DNA of 64,000 nucleotides from Bog-473 sp963754445 (GTDB taxonomy: Bacteria > Actinomycetota > Acidimicrobiia > Acidimicrobiales > RAAP-2). The stretch is taken from NCBI GenBank assembly GCA_963754445.1, contig CAVWFT010000002.1:1116001-1180000 (forward strand), written 5' to 3'. The position numbers and the translations under genes were made by a program. The notes beneath the pieces are model-generated. The model made no database searches and was not told the DNA's origin. It saw only the letters and a program-made list of their open reading frames with translations. Shown in pieces: positions 16,031 to 23,529 of this stretch. Within the stretch, counting starts at the first letter, position 1. Each line of letters starts with the position of its first letter.

Positions 16031-16282
16031 ATGGCTGCTCGGTCGAAGGCTCCTTGGCGAGAGGAATTTGGAGCGCGGATGCGCGCTGCTCGAATGGCAC
16101 AGGGCCTTACCCAAGAGCAGCTGGCGGAGATTTGTGGACTTCATCCCACGTATATCGGTGACACTGAGCGAGGCGAACGCAATGTGTCTTTGGACAACAT
16201 CCTCCGAATGTCCAAAGGACTTGGTACCAGTCCGGGTGAGCTTCTGGATGGCCTCGAAAGGCAGATACGCCCAAAGTCCTGA
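16031..16282 (+). CDS. XRE-family transcriptional regulator
   Basis: An 83-residue Cro/CI-type regulator. The HTH is complete: MRAARMAQGLTQEQLAEICG, then HPTYIGDTERGERNVSLDNILRMSKGLG. It has no other domain. It is the only confident plus-strand gene of the element and is divergent from the zinc-ribbon/lipoprotein pair. It is a good candidate for the switch that represses the minus-strand genes in the integrated state, which is inference from position. Confidence 0.88.
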   Translation: MAARSKAPWREEFGARMRAARMAQGLTQEQLAEICGLHPTYIGDTERGERNVSLDNILRMSKGLGTSPGELLDGLERQIRPKS

Positions 16283-16891
16283 GGAACATCGGATCGGAGG
16301 CTGGAGGATTAAGAATCCCCCGAGTGACTCCCGACCTTTGACCGACGAGGTCGAATGTCACCGGGCGAGAACCGCGGACGACGGGGTTACGAAATGCCGC
16401 AGACGCCGCTGGGGCCACGGATGACCGCCCCCCAAACCGCGCTGCCGATCGCTGGAACCGTTCCTCAGCGGCGAGCCGCATAGCCTGCGGCAAATTGGCT
16501 GGTTGTGCGTATCCCTAAACCGACATTCGGGGGCAGCCCGGCCAGGGGGAGTCGCGGGCGCCTGTTTTTTCCAAATCGGGGTAACGGCGGGCCGACTAAG
16601 GCCGCAAGTGCCGCACCCTCCACCATGACCGCCTCGCCCGCTTGACGGGCCCTGGGAGCCAACGTCGCCGGATGGGATGGCGAAGGCGGTAGAGGGTCAC
16701 TGGATCGTCCCGTTTCCCACCAGCTTGGAGCATTCGTCGTTCATGGCCATGTCCGCGGCCCGTCGCCCAAGTAACCGCCCTTGAGGGATGACACGTCGAT
16801 GTAGAGGTTGATGGCATCGCCGGCCACGGCGTGAGGATCTCACAGGACGGGCAGCGAGACCAGGGTCGCGCGACCCTGTTTGGCGGGAGGT
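16283..16891. other. Gene-poor stretch of the element
   Basis: No frame here has a convincing start, ribosome-binding site or family resemblance; the open frames on both strands look accidental. It holds the 18-bp palindrome at 16861-16878. It may be decayed coding DNA or non-coding element DNA. Confidence 0.5.
16861..16878. promoter_or_regulatory. 18-bp perfect palindrome CAGGGTCGCGCGACCCTG
   Basis: A fully self-complementary 18-mer without a loop. Its core is shared with the hairpin at 17041-17062, 180 bases away. It could be a dimeric protein site or a transcript hairpin. Confidence 0.55.
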
Positions 16892-17002
16892 CTATCTTTG
16901 CCGCCGCCCAGACTGGAGAAAATACGCACCGGCAAGCACGACGACCGCCAGAATGCAGACGAGAACGATCAGGATCGGGTTATGAATCGCAGCGATCGGC
17001 AT
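16892..17002 (-). CDS. Possible 36-residue single-pass membrane peptide
   Basis: A short frame from ATG 17002: eight polar residues, a long hydrophobic helix (ILIVLVCILAVVVLAGAYFL) and a basic end SGRRQR, the normal topology of a small membrane protein. There is no clear ribosome-binding site, and the longer frame upstream does not look coding. It might be a toxin-like or accessory peptide, or chance. Confidence 0.35.
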   Translation of the reverse strand: MPIAAIHNPILIVLVCILAVVVLAGAYFLQSGRRQR

Positions 17003-17040
17003 GGTCTCGGAGCTACCCGCAATATGGGTAGCCGAATCAC

Positions 17041-17062
17041 GGGTCGCGCCTGAGCGCGACCC
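17041..17062 (+). terminator. GC-rich hairpin, terminator-like
   Basis: A 9-bp perfect stem, GGGTCGCGC / GCGCGACCC, with loop CTGA, followed by TCTTT at 17063-17067. The T-tract is short, so this is a weak candidate for an intrinsic terminator on the plus strand. The stem sequence repeats that of the palindrome at 16861. Confidence 0.5.
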
Positions 17063-17208
17063 TCTTTGCAAGATTCGCGGGGTCCCCCCCGCCCGTGGTC
17101 GCTGGGGGTCGCTGAATGTCGGCTTAGACGGGGCAGGGCGCAGGAACCGTCCCACCTTCCCGGCCATAGGGGATACCCCCACCATCACTGCTGAAAGGTC
17201 CCCAGCGG

Positions 17209-17439
17209 TCAACTCCCACGCGATGAGGCCTTAGCATCCCGAAGTCGCCGCAAGAGCCTGAATCCAAGAACAACCTGGAATACTCCCCAGGCGGCTAGAA
17301 CGAGTGCTCCGACGAGCACCCATCCGTGTGCATGCCTGTTTGCTCCGTAGGTGAGCAGCACCAGGCCAGCGATACCAATCGGGAGCGTCGCCAGGGGCAC
17401 GTACCGAAGTCGTCCCAGTGGGTCTTCAGATCGGGTCAT
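17209..17439 (-). CDS. Two-helix small membrane protein
   Basis: A 76-residue protein with two predicted transmembrane helices (VPLATLPIGIAGLVLLTYG and GWVLVGALVLAAWGVFQVVLG) joined by a short His-containing loop, and a basic C-terminus. The start is ATG at 17439. It has no family assignment. The next minus-strand membrane gene ends 7 bases upstream of this start, so the pair may be one transcript. Confidence 0.6.
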   Translation of the reverse strand: MTRSEDPLGRLRYVPLATLPIGIAGLVLLTYGANRHAHGWVLVGALVLAAWGVFQVVLGFRLLRRLRDAKASSRGS

Positions 17440-17446
17440 GATCAGA

Positions 17447-17701
17447 TCACACGTTCATAACGACTATCAGTCCGACCGCCACTGATCCACAAACGACCGA
17501 GACCGGCCAGACAGTCCGTCTCATGAACGCTGCTTGCTTTCGCTGCGAGGCAAGATTGCGCGTGACGCTTTCTCGATACTGGTCGCTGAGGGCATTTCCC
17601 AATCCCGTCGAGATGGGCGCATCTTGTTGCCAAACCAGGAGCAATGTCATCAATACCCAGACGAAGGGGATCACGAGCACGACAGTCAACGCAATCACCA
17701 T
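17447..17701 (-). CDS. Two-helix small membrane protein
   Basis: An 84-residue frame from ATG 17701: transmembrane helix 1 (VIALTVVLVIPFVWVLMTLLLVW), a polar 40-residue loop, and helix 2 (VWPVSVVCGSVAVGLIVVM). No strong ribosome-binding site is seen. It lies directly upstream of the other two-helix gene on the same strand; products of such pairs often form hetero-complexes. Unknown function, element cargo. Confidence 0.55.
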   Translation of the reverse strand: MVIALTVVLVIPFVWVLMTLLLVWQQDAPISTGLGNALSDQYRESVTRNLASQRKQAAFMRRTVWPVSVVCGSVAVGLIVVMNV

Positions 17702-17998
17702 TGTTCGACATTTACCCGTGCCCTCGTCGCCAAATCGGGGAGCCAGGAACGTACCCGACTCGAGACCACCGAAGCCTAGGGTTCTGCGCCAGTGGCGCCC
17801 AGTCCCGGTCATAGGGGACAGGTTGGGCTCGCAGGAACGGGAATCTCGAAGTCGATGAAGCGATTGGGTCGCAATGCATAATCGGGGTATCGGCCCTGGT
17901 TCTGGCCTGTTTCAACTTCTTCGCATCAGTTGGACACCGGAGCCCGACCTTTCGAGTGACGTGGACAATCCTCTTCCTAGTGTTCATCACCGGGGTGA
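17702..17998. other. Open membrane-like frame without a normal start
   Basis: On the plus strand a frame ending at the TAG 18034-18036 encodes two hydrophobic segments (IIGVSALVLACFNFFA and WTILFLVFITGVIAVTVI) but has no ATG. GTG at 17956 would give only a 26-residue single-helix peptide. It may be a decayed membrane gene. Nothing else is recognised here. Confidence 0.35.
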
Positions 17999-18220
17999 TC
18001 GCCGTCACCGTCATACAGCAAAGAAGGCGCACCTAGTACCGGCGTTGCTCCGGAAGTCAATGGCAACGGGACCGCTCCGTTAGTGGTGTTCAACGGCTCA
18101 ACCGGACACGTCCTGTGGACTTCGCGTCCTGACCTAGAGAGCGATGGTTCTCCTGCCATTGCCGATGGCGAGATCCTTCTAGGCACCGGTGACAGCATTT
18201 ACTCGTTCTCGCCAAACTAG
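17999..18220 (+). pseudogene. C-terminal remnant of a PQQ-like beta-propeller protein
   Basis: The plus-strand frame from 17999 to the TAG at 18218-18220 reads as the last blades of a PQQ/WD40-like beta-propeller: APLVVFNGSTGHVLWTSRP, then SPAIADGEILLGTGDSIYSF. The frame opens just after an in-frame TGA (17996-17998) and has no start codon before the blade motif. The 5' part of the gene is therefore missing. It is a fragment carried or truncated by the element. Confidence 0.6.
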
Positions 18221-18855
18221 GGCGTTGTCTCGTGAACCACTATTCGGGTGAACCGAGAATGGGGAGAAGCTTGGATTGCTTCAGAACCGCTGGTAACCCT
18301 CCCAAAGGCTCGATAGTGCGGGCGCGAACGGGCGCGATCTTTGTGACACCATGCGACGGATGCGGACACGGTCGGACGGTCGGTTTGCCTGACACCTGGA
18401 CTTGCGACTGTTACTCCTGGTCAGGATCGACGGACTCGTTAATCCCAAGGTGCCGGGATCGAGACCCGGGCGGCCCACTGAATCGCTGGTCGAGCGATTG
18501 TCGACGCGTGCATCAGGTTGGTTCTCGCCAATTTTGTAGCCGATGTATCGAGCTCGGGCAGATTGCATTTGTGCGCAGGAGGATCGCCGCCCTGCTGTGT
18601 TCGTGGCGAGTTGTGTGGGCGCGTTGTGGCTCCTCGAGTTCACCCTCGAGTCGGTCACCTGGAGCAACTTCCGGCTCGCCAACTGTCCGACGCATAGGAA
18701 TGTTGGACCAATCAGAGTTGCCGGATCACAGGACGATCGTCCGATGAAGGCCGCATCCCAGGCGTGCCCATAGGCATCATGCACCCAGTACCGGCACTCT
18801 TGACTGGGACGCCACGAAAGGTTGGGAAGGTAGGACACCCTCGGGACTCCAAGAA
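18221..18855. other. Non-coding stretch across the right element border
   Basis: Apart from attR (18439-18478) I see no supportable gene. The longest frame (minus, 18281-18838) runs through the att core and has no coding features. The left part belongs to the element, the right part to the host. Confidence 0.5.
18439..18478. repeat. attR: 40-bp core, distal side
   Basis: The right copy of the exact 40-bp direct repeat shared with the 3' half of tRNA-Lys. There is no tRNA 5' half here, so it is the remnant created by integration. Sequence to the right is host DNA that originally followed the tRNA. Confidence 0.95.
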
Positions 18856-19743
18856 TCAGCTACCTGCCGCCTGGGCTTGCTGGACGACTTGCGTCGTGAT
18901 GTTGGCGGTCTCGCTGGCGGGAGGCGGCGACACAGCGACCGATGTGCCATAGTCCGAGAATGTCATGGTGACGGTCTCGGTGCCGCTGCCGTTCGTTGCG
19001 CCAGCACTCGCCGCAGGAACTGGCTCCTTTTCGCTCAGCTGGCGCGGCAACCCCTTGCCGTCGATCCAGACCTCGACCGGGATGGTGTTGGTGCCCAGTG
19101 CCTGAGCTTCTTGGGTGATGGCGGCACCAGCTTTCGGACCGGCCTTCGCGGTGGCCTGTGCTGCTTCCTTACTGAGGCTGACCTCAGCTCGGTACTCGGT
19201 AGTCGTCACGCCATCCACCGTGGCGTTTCCAACCTTCGTCACGCTGTTCGACACCCCAGTCAGGTTCGATAGGAGCTGGCCCGGGTCATCGGAATTGATG
19301 GATGCGAGTTGCGATGCGGACTTGCCGAGTTTGGCTTCATCGACCTGGTTCAGATCGACGCTTTCCCAAGGCAAGTGTCCCGGAACGGTGCTCTGCTCGG
19401 CGGGTGGAACTTCGATGTACTCGATGTTGTTGATCTCGATCACTTCGACGCTTCCGCCGCTCGGAGAGTTGACAGTGATCTGGAAACTCTTCGAGGCAAG
19501 ATCCACTTCACCGGACCCGGTGACCCGGGCCGCCTCGTTCGAGCCGCTCGAACTCGTCGCTTGGGTCGATGCCGTGATGGCTACCTTTGCTGTTTTGGCG
19601 TTCAGGGCAGACGTATATGCAGTTTCGATGACATGAATTGGTGAATTAGCTCTCGCGCCGGTTGCTGATCCGGTTGAGCCGCACGCCGCCGCTCCGACCG
19701 CGAGTAGACAGACAAGACCCACGCATTTCTTGGATTCCCGCAT
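18856..19743 (-). CDS. LppX/LprAFG-like lipoprotein
   Basis: A 295-residue lipoprotein: signal peptide with lipobox VGAAAC (Cys about 21), then a beta-rich domain (AITASTQATSS, GSGEVDLASKSFQITV, VEVIEINNIEYIEVP, then EVWIDGKGLPRQLS, TVTMTFSDYG). That pattern of strands is seen in LppX/LprG-type lipid-binding lipoproteins and related anti-sigma-associated proteins of actinobacteria. It would be anchored outside the membrane and may bind or carry lipid. ATG at 19743. It is single and lies outside the integrated element. Confidence 0.75.
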   Translation of the reverse strand: MRESKKCVGLVCLLAVGAAACGSTGSATGARANSPIHVIETAYTSALNAKTAKVAITASTQATSSSGSNEAARVTGSGEVDLASKSFQITVNSPSGGSVEVIEINNIEYIEVPPAEQSTVPGHLPWESVDLNQVDEAKLGKSASQLASINSDDPGQLLSNLTGVSNSVTKVGNATVDGVTTTEYRAEVSLSKEAAQATAKAGPKAGAAITQEAQALGTNTIPVEVWIDGKGLPRQLSEKEPVPAASAGATNGSGTETVTMTFSDYGTSVAVSPPPASETANITTQVVQQAQAAGS

Positions 19744-19997
19744 GTGACACGGCTACCCACCAAGCACCGTCTCAATCGGCGTCGGTCGCCTCGGGGGTGC
19801 GTCGGAGGCTCAGTGAACGTGGCGGTCAACGGTCTAGGGATTCGCTTCGCGCCCCGCAACGCCTTTTGGGGTGCGGGATCTGCCCCAGTTCTCCGACCGC
19901 GTGATCCACGAGGTGGCCTCAGCAGCTTCGTGATGTACCTCTCGTGCCGAGTCGGCCCGAGACTCGAACCCCCCAACCAATTCGGCACGGAAGGCTG
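19744..19997. other. Intergenic region
   Basis: The spacer between the divergent lipoprotein and SRPBCC genes; no gene is seen in it. A long inverted repeat (GTGCCGA at 19944-19950, TCGGCAC at 19982-19988) encloses a tRNA T-arm-like sequence, too incomplete to be called a tRNA. Confidence 0.5.
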
Positions 19998-20026
19998 TTG
20001 ACGCAACTAAGCGGTTGCTATACGAT
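19998..20026 (+). promoter_or_regulatory. Promoter of the SRPBCC-arsR operon
   Basis: TTGACG (19998-20003) and TACGAT (20021-20026) are separated by 17 bases, a good sigma-70-type promoter. The -10 hexamer lies inside the palindromic operator, so a repressor bound there would block RNA polymerase. Confidence 0.7.
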
Positions 20027-20046
20027 AGCAATCAATAAGTTGCTAT
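20015..20046. promoter_or_regulatory. Palindromic operator TTGCTAT-N3-ATAGCAA plus half-site
   Basis: A perfect palindrome at 20015-20031 (arms TTGCTAT and ATAGCAA, spacer ACG), with a third half-site TTGCTAT at 20040-20046. It overlaps the -10 of the promoter of an operon whose third gene is an ArsR regulator. Size and symmetry fit an ArsR-family dimer site. Autoregulation is inferred. Confidence 0.75.
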
Positions 20047-20070
20047 ACCCACTTCACGAAGGAGACCCCG

Positions 20071-20550
20071 ATGAAGACCAGCACCGACTACCGGACGACT
20101 ATCCGTGTCAACGCCCCGGCTGACGCTGTGTTCGACGCCGTCACGACGACCGAAGGACTGGCCGCCTGGTGGAACCCGGTGACGGGCTCGGGCCTGAACG
20201 ATGGCGAGCTGCGGTTCCCAATGGTGGCGGAACAACCGCCTCTTCTCGTCCGTGTTAGCGAGGCGACCCGCCCGACCGCCGTCCGCTGGACGGTCGTCGA
20301 GTGCACTTTCATGGAGGACTGGGTCGGTACCGAGCCAACATTCACCATCAGGCCGGTCGACGCCGACTCCTGCGAACTCACTTTCGAGCACCGTGGCCTG
20401 AACGACAACCTCGAATGCAAGGACATGTGTAGCCGGAGCTGGGATCACTTCGTCGGAACCAGCCTGCGCGAGCTTGTCGAGGGCGGCCCTGGCGCTCCGA
20501 ACCGCAGCCCACGGGATCTCGCCCGCCGCGCCGCCGAGGACAACGCTTGA
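20071..20550 (+). CDS. SRPBCC/AHSA1-family protein
   Basis: A 159-residue START/AHSA1-like helix-grip protein: TIRVNAPADAVFDAVTTTEGLAAWWNPV at the N-terminus, then antiparallel strands and a long C-terminal helix (WDHFVGTSLRELV). The fold has a hydrophobic pocket, but the ligand is unknown. ATG at 20071 follows GAAGGAGA. It is first in an operon with a second SRPBCC gene and arsR. The ArsR-plus-AHSA1 association is common in actinobacteria. Expression should be set by the operator at 20015-20046. Confidence 0.88.
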   Translation: MKTSTDYRTTIRVNAPADAVFDAVTTTEGLAAWWNPVTGSGLNDGELRFPMVAEQPPLLVRVSEATRPTAVRWTVVECTFMEDWVGTEPTFTIRPVDADSCELTFEHRGLNDNLECKDMCSRSWDHFVGTSLRELVEGGPGAPNRSPRDLARRAAEDNA

Positions 20551-20562
20551 TCACGGTCCGCG

Positions 20563-20595
20563 CAGGGACGGCCTGGCTTGACCAGGCCGTCCCTG
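20563..20595 (+). terminator. 14-bp perfect hairpin between the SRPBCC genes
   Basis: The stem 20563-20576 pairs perfectly with 20582-20595 around the loop CTTGA. No T-tract follows. It sits between the first and second genes of the operon, so partial termination or mRNA stabilisation of the first gene's transcript is likely rather than full termination. Confidence 0.65.
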
Positions 20596-20649
20596 GCTCA
20601 GCGGCCGTTGCTCGGCATCATCCACAATCGCTTTCTCAAGGAGGTGGTC

Positions 20650-21081
20650 ATGACGTTCCCCGACCGCATCGAACGCACGGTGACCCTGACCCGCGCCCCG
20701 CGTGAGGTGTGGCAGGCGCTCACCACGGCCGATGGCCTGAGCGCTTGGTTCGGCGAGCGGGCGAGCATCGACCTTCGCCCAGGCGGCACGGCCACGATGA
20801 CCTTCGCGAGCGGGATGACGGTCGAGATGCGCGTCGAACGGGTCGAAGAACCATCGGTGTTCGCGTACACCTGGCGACTGCCCGATCTTCCCGAGGACGA
20901 TCCACGCCGCACGTATGTCGAGTTCACCCTGGAGCCCGACCAAGATGGCACTGTGCTGCGTGTCGTCGAGACCGGCTTCGCCCAGCTTCCCGCCGAAACC
21001 CGGCGCCAGACCTACGACTCGCACAGTGAGGGCTGGGCACGAGAGCTGGCAGAGCTGGCGGAGCATTTCGATGGCGCCTGA
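20650..21081 (+). CDS. SRPBCC/AHSA1-family protein (second copy)
   Basis: A 143-residue AHSA1-like helix-grip protein: RIERTVTLTRAPREVWQALT, then GLSAWFGERASIDLRPGG, ending with the helix GWARELAELAEHF. It is related to but clearly diverged from the gene at 20071. ATG at 20650 has AAGGAGGT upstream. It overlaps the arsR gene by 11 bases, so the two are translationally coupled. The usual ArsR partner is of this type. Confidence 0.9.
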   Translation: MTFPDRIERTVTLTRAPREVWQALTTADGLSAWFGERASIDLRPGGTATMTFASGMTVEMRVERVEEPSVFAYTWRLPDLPEDDPRRTYVEFTLEPDQDGTVLRVVETGFAQLPAETRRQTYDSHSEGWARELAELAEHFDGA

Positions 21082-21403
21082 TATCGAGGCCGTCGCCGAA
21101 CAGGTCTTCGTCGCGCTTGCCGATTCGACTCGCCGCGCCATCCTCGCCGCCCTCGCCACGGACGGCCCATCTACGGCCACCGATCTCGCCGCGCGGCTGC
21201 CGATCAGCCGCCAGGCCATTGCAAAGCACCTGGCCCTCATGGTGGATGCGGGGCTGGTCACGCCCGAGCCCGGCGAGCGGCGGCGGGTGCGTTACCGGCT
21301 CCGGTCCGCACCCGTACAACTGGCCCAGCAGTTTCTCGCTGCACTAGCCAACGCTTGGGACGACCGACTCGACGCCCTGCAGGACTATCTGGCGACGCCC
21401 TGA
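21071..21403 (+). CDS. ArsR-family winged-helix repressor
   Basis: A 110-residue regulator: VFVALADSTRRAILAALATDG, then TDLAARLPISRQAIAKHLALMVDAGLV and a beta wing GERRRVRYRL. There is no metal-binding ELCVCDL box, so it is not a metal sensor of the ArsR/SmtB core type. It belongs to the branch that pairs with SRPBCC proteins. It overlaps the preceding gene by 11 bases. It probably represses its own operon through the palindrome at 20015. Confidence 0.9.
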   Translation: MAPDIEAVAEQVFVALADSTRRAILAALATDGPSTATDLAARLPISRQAIAKHLALMVDAGLVTPEPGERRRVRYRLRSAPVQLAQQFLAALANAWDDRLDALQDYLATP

Positions 21404-21658
21404 CACATCGGCTCTTCAGCCATGAGCAGATCACCACGACAACCGAGCCCTCGGGTCTTTCCGTTGCGAATGGAGTCATTGTCGCATCGATCTCGGTGGT
21501 CCTGGGCGACTCACGGTGTTCAGCTCGCAGTTATCTGCATACTGACTCGACCGGTGGAAATAGGTACATTCCGATATGGGCAAGAATGTGGCGATCCGGA
21601 ATGTTGCCCTCACCAGTACCGTGGCGATGAGTGAGCCGCCATCGAGGGGAGTCGTGAC

Positions 21659-22657
21659 GTGGAACGCGAAGAGCACGCTACGGGACGCGAGGTAACCAGA
21701 TTTATACCGGTGCCGACATCCGTCAGCGAGCAAGCCCAGCAGTTCCTTGCCATGGAGATGTTCGGTGGCGATGTCGACCGAGTTGCGCCTGGCGACGTAG
21801 CTGGATGGCGGGCATTGATCAAAGAGGCCGACAAGATGCTCGTGACGGTTTTTGGGGCGCAGGTCGAACACCTCCACGCGTCTGTCGAATCGATATCGAT
21901 CGGTGACGTGCCCGTTGTCGTTGTGACGCCGGATCAGGTGGCCCAGAGCGACGAGAGCGACGAGAGCGACGACCAGCCGATCTACTTGGACATCCACGGC
22001 GGTTCGCTGCTGATGGGCGGAGGCAAGGCGTGCGAAGTGATGGCACGGAAGATGGCGGCCCAAGTGCAGATGCACACGTGGTCTGTCGACTATCGGATGC
22101 CCCCCGATCACCCTTACCCGGCTGCGCTGGACGACGTCCTCGCCGTCTACCGAGGCTTGCTCGATGTCCGAGGACCCGAGCGGGTGGTGGTCGGAGGGAG
22201 CTCAGCGGGTGGCAACTTGGCCGCCGCCCTCTTATTGCGGGCGCGTGACGAAGGTCTGCCGCTGCCGGCTGCCCTCGTCCTGCTGACGCCCGAAGTCGAT
22301 CTGACGGAATCGGGCGACTCGTTCCACACAAATCTGGGCATCGACAACGTGTTGACTGCCAGCCTGGCCGACTCCATCGCCCTGTACGCCGGCGACCATG
22401 ATCTGCGGCATCCTTATCTGTCACCACTGTTCGGCGATCTCCGTGCTCCCTTCCCACCGACCTTCCTGCAGGGTGGAACCCGAGACCTGTTCTTGTCCAA
22501 CACCGTTCGGATGCACCGGAAACTCCGGGCCGGCGGCGTCGATGCGCAACTCCACGTCTTCGAGGCGATGCCCCACGGCGGTTTCTTCGGTGCTCCGGAG
22601 GACGACGAACTCACGGCGGAGATCCGTCGATTTCTGGCTGCCCATGTGGGGGCCTGA
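21659..22657 (+). CDS. Alpha/beta hydrolase, HSL-type esterase
   Basis: A 332-residue esterase/lipase of the hormone-sensitive-lipase branch. The oxyanion-hole motif is YLDIHGGSLLMGG (HGG). The nucleophile elbow is GGSSAGG with catalytic Ser, a DLF segment carries the likely acid, and His lies in MPHGGFFGAP. GTG at 21659 follows GAGGGGA. An Asp/Glu/Ser repeat (SDESDESDD) lies just before the oxyanion strand. It is probably cytosolic, acting on short-chain esters. It is a single gene; the 255 bases upstream have no gene. Confidence 0.88.
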   Translation: MEREEHATGREVTRFIPVPTSVSEQAQQFLAMEMFGGDVDRVAPGDVAGWRALIKEADKMLVTVFGAQVEHLHASVESISIGDVPVVVVTPDQVAQSDESDESDDQPIYLDIHGGSLLMGGGKACEVMARKMAAQVQMHTWSVDYRMPPDHPYPAALDDVLAVYRGLLDVRGPERVVVGGSSAGGNLAAALLLRARDEGLPLPAALVLLTPEVDLTESGDSFHTNLGIDNVLTASLADSIALYAGDHDLRHPYLSPLFGDLRAPFPPTFLQGGTRDLFLSNTVRMHRKLRAGGVDAQLHVFEAMPHGGFFGAPEDDELTAEIRRFLAAHVGA

Positions 22658-22728
22658 TACGCCGCCGGCTGGCCAGCCTTTACGGAACCAAGCGCGGCAT
22701 GAGACGACGCGCTGCAGACTGTGATCCG

Positions 22729-23412
22729 ATGAACTTCCTTTTGATACCCGGAGCCGGAGGCGAGGCGTGGGTCTGGAGCCGAGTCGAGGCGGAACTGATC
22801 GCGCGCGGCCATTACGCCGTGTCGATCGACTTGCCTGCTGACGATGAGTCCGCCGGAATTGAGGAGTACGCTGAGCGTGCGCTCACAGCGGTCGCCGCCA
22901 GCACGAATCTGCTGGTGGCGGGCCTCTCCCTCGGTGCGTTCACGGCTGCCTTGGTCTCACTGCAGATCGAGGCGACATCGCTTGTGTATGTCAACGGGAT
23001 GATCCCGCTTGTCGGGGAGACCCCGGGCGAGTGGTGGGAGGCCACGGGCCACGCTGAGGCAAGAGCCGCCAAAGACGTCCTCGAAGGTCGAGATCCAGAG
23101 GCACCCTTCGACCCGATGATGACCTTTTTCCACGACGTGCCGACCGAGGTCGCCCTTGAAGCAGGACAGCACGTCCGGACACAGTCAAATGGCCCGTTCA
23201 CCTCTTCGTGGTCCCTCCCGCGCCAGCCCGACGTGCCGGTCCACGCCGTCATCGGTCGGAATGACCGGTTCTTTCCCCTCGAGTTTCAAAAGCAGCTGGT
23301 AGAGGAGCGTCTCGGCGTTGAGCCAGAAATAGTCGAGGGCGGACATCTGCTGCCGCTGGGCCACCCGCTCGAACTGGCCGCTCTCTTGGAGTCTTTCGCG
23401 CAGCTGCCTTGA
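22729..23412 (+). CDS. Alpha/beta hydrolase
   Basis: A 227-residue small alpha/beta hydrolase: N-terminal strand FLLIPGAGGEAWVW, nucleophile elbow LLVAGLSLGAF (Ser), acid in the IGRNDRFFP segment and catalytic His in EGGHLLPLGHP. It resembles salicylate/methyl-jasmonate-esterase-like and EstC-type hydrolases in layout. Start ATG 22729 is taken because the fold begins there; a frame from 22699 adds ten residues. It is unrelated in subfamily to the neighbour at 21659, which ends 71 bases upstream. Confidence 0.88.
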   Translation: MNFLLIPGAGGEAWVWSRVEAELIARGHYAVSIDLPADDESAGIEEYAERALTAVAASTNLLVAGLSLGAFTAALVSLQIEATSLVYVNGMIPLVGETPGEWWEATGHAEARAAKDVLEGRDPEAPFDPMMTFFHDVPTEVALEAGQHVRTQSNGPFTSSWSLPRQPDVPVHAVIGRNDRFFPLEFQKQLVEERLGVEPEIVEGGHLLPLGHPLELAALLESFAQLP

Positions 23413-23529
23413 GTTCGCTACAGCCTGCCTCTGTCACGTTGGCCCTGATTCGGCGGGACCATTTGGACTATTTGTACCCGTTGGCGCGTCGGTAATTCGT
23501 AGACAGAACGTCAGGGTTAGGGTCGGGGG

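Larger units (their letters stand above)
11318..18478. mobile_element. 7.1-kb integrated element in tRNA-Lys
   Basis: Two identical 40-bp direct repeats, at 11318-11357 inside tRNA-Lys and at 18439-18478, bound a segment visibly lower in GC than its surroundings. Next to the left repeat is a tyrosine integrase reading toward the tRNA, the usual layout for tRNA-integrating elements. Cargo in order: integrase, serine recombinase, 61-residue protein, winged-helix Rep-like protein, excisionase, TTAACGT repeats, lipoprotein, zinc-ribbon membrane protein, XRE regulator, and a gene-poor right part with small membrane proteins and a beta-propeller remnant. No capsid, terminase, relaxase or FtsK-type transfer gene is seen. 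It may be a small integrative plasmid-like element or satellite. Confidence 0.92.

Noticed and set aside
18281..18838. A 185-codon minus-strand frame over attR
   Set aside because: It reads through the att core and shows the GRPGLDPGTLGL-type tail that arises whenever a frame crosses a tRNA 3' end; there is no start signal and no domain.
19944..19988. Possible tRNA on the minus strand (T-arm-like GGTTCGAGTC with flanking GTGCCGA/TCGGCAC)
   Set aside because: Only a T-loop-like stretch is present; no D-arm, anticodon arm or full acceptor can be folded, and the T-stem has a mismatch. At most a tRNA remnant.
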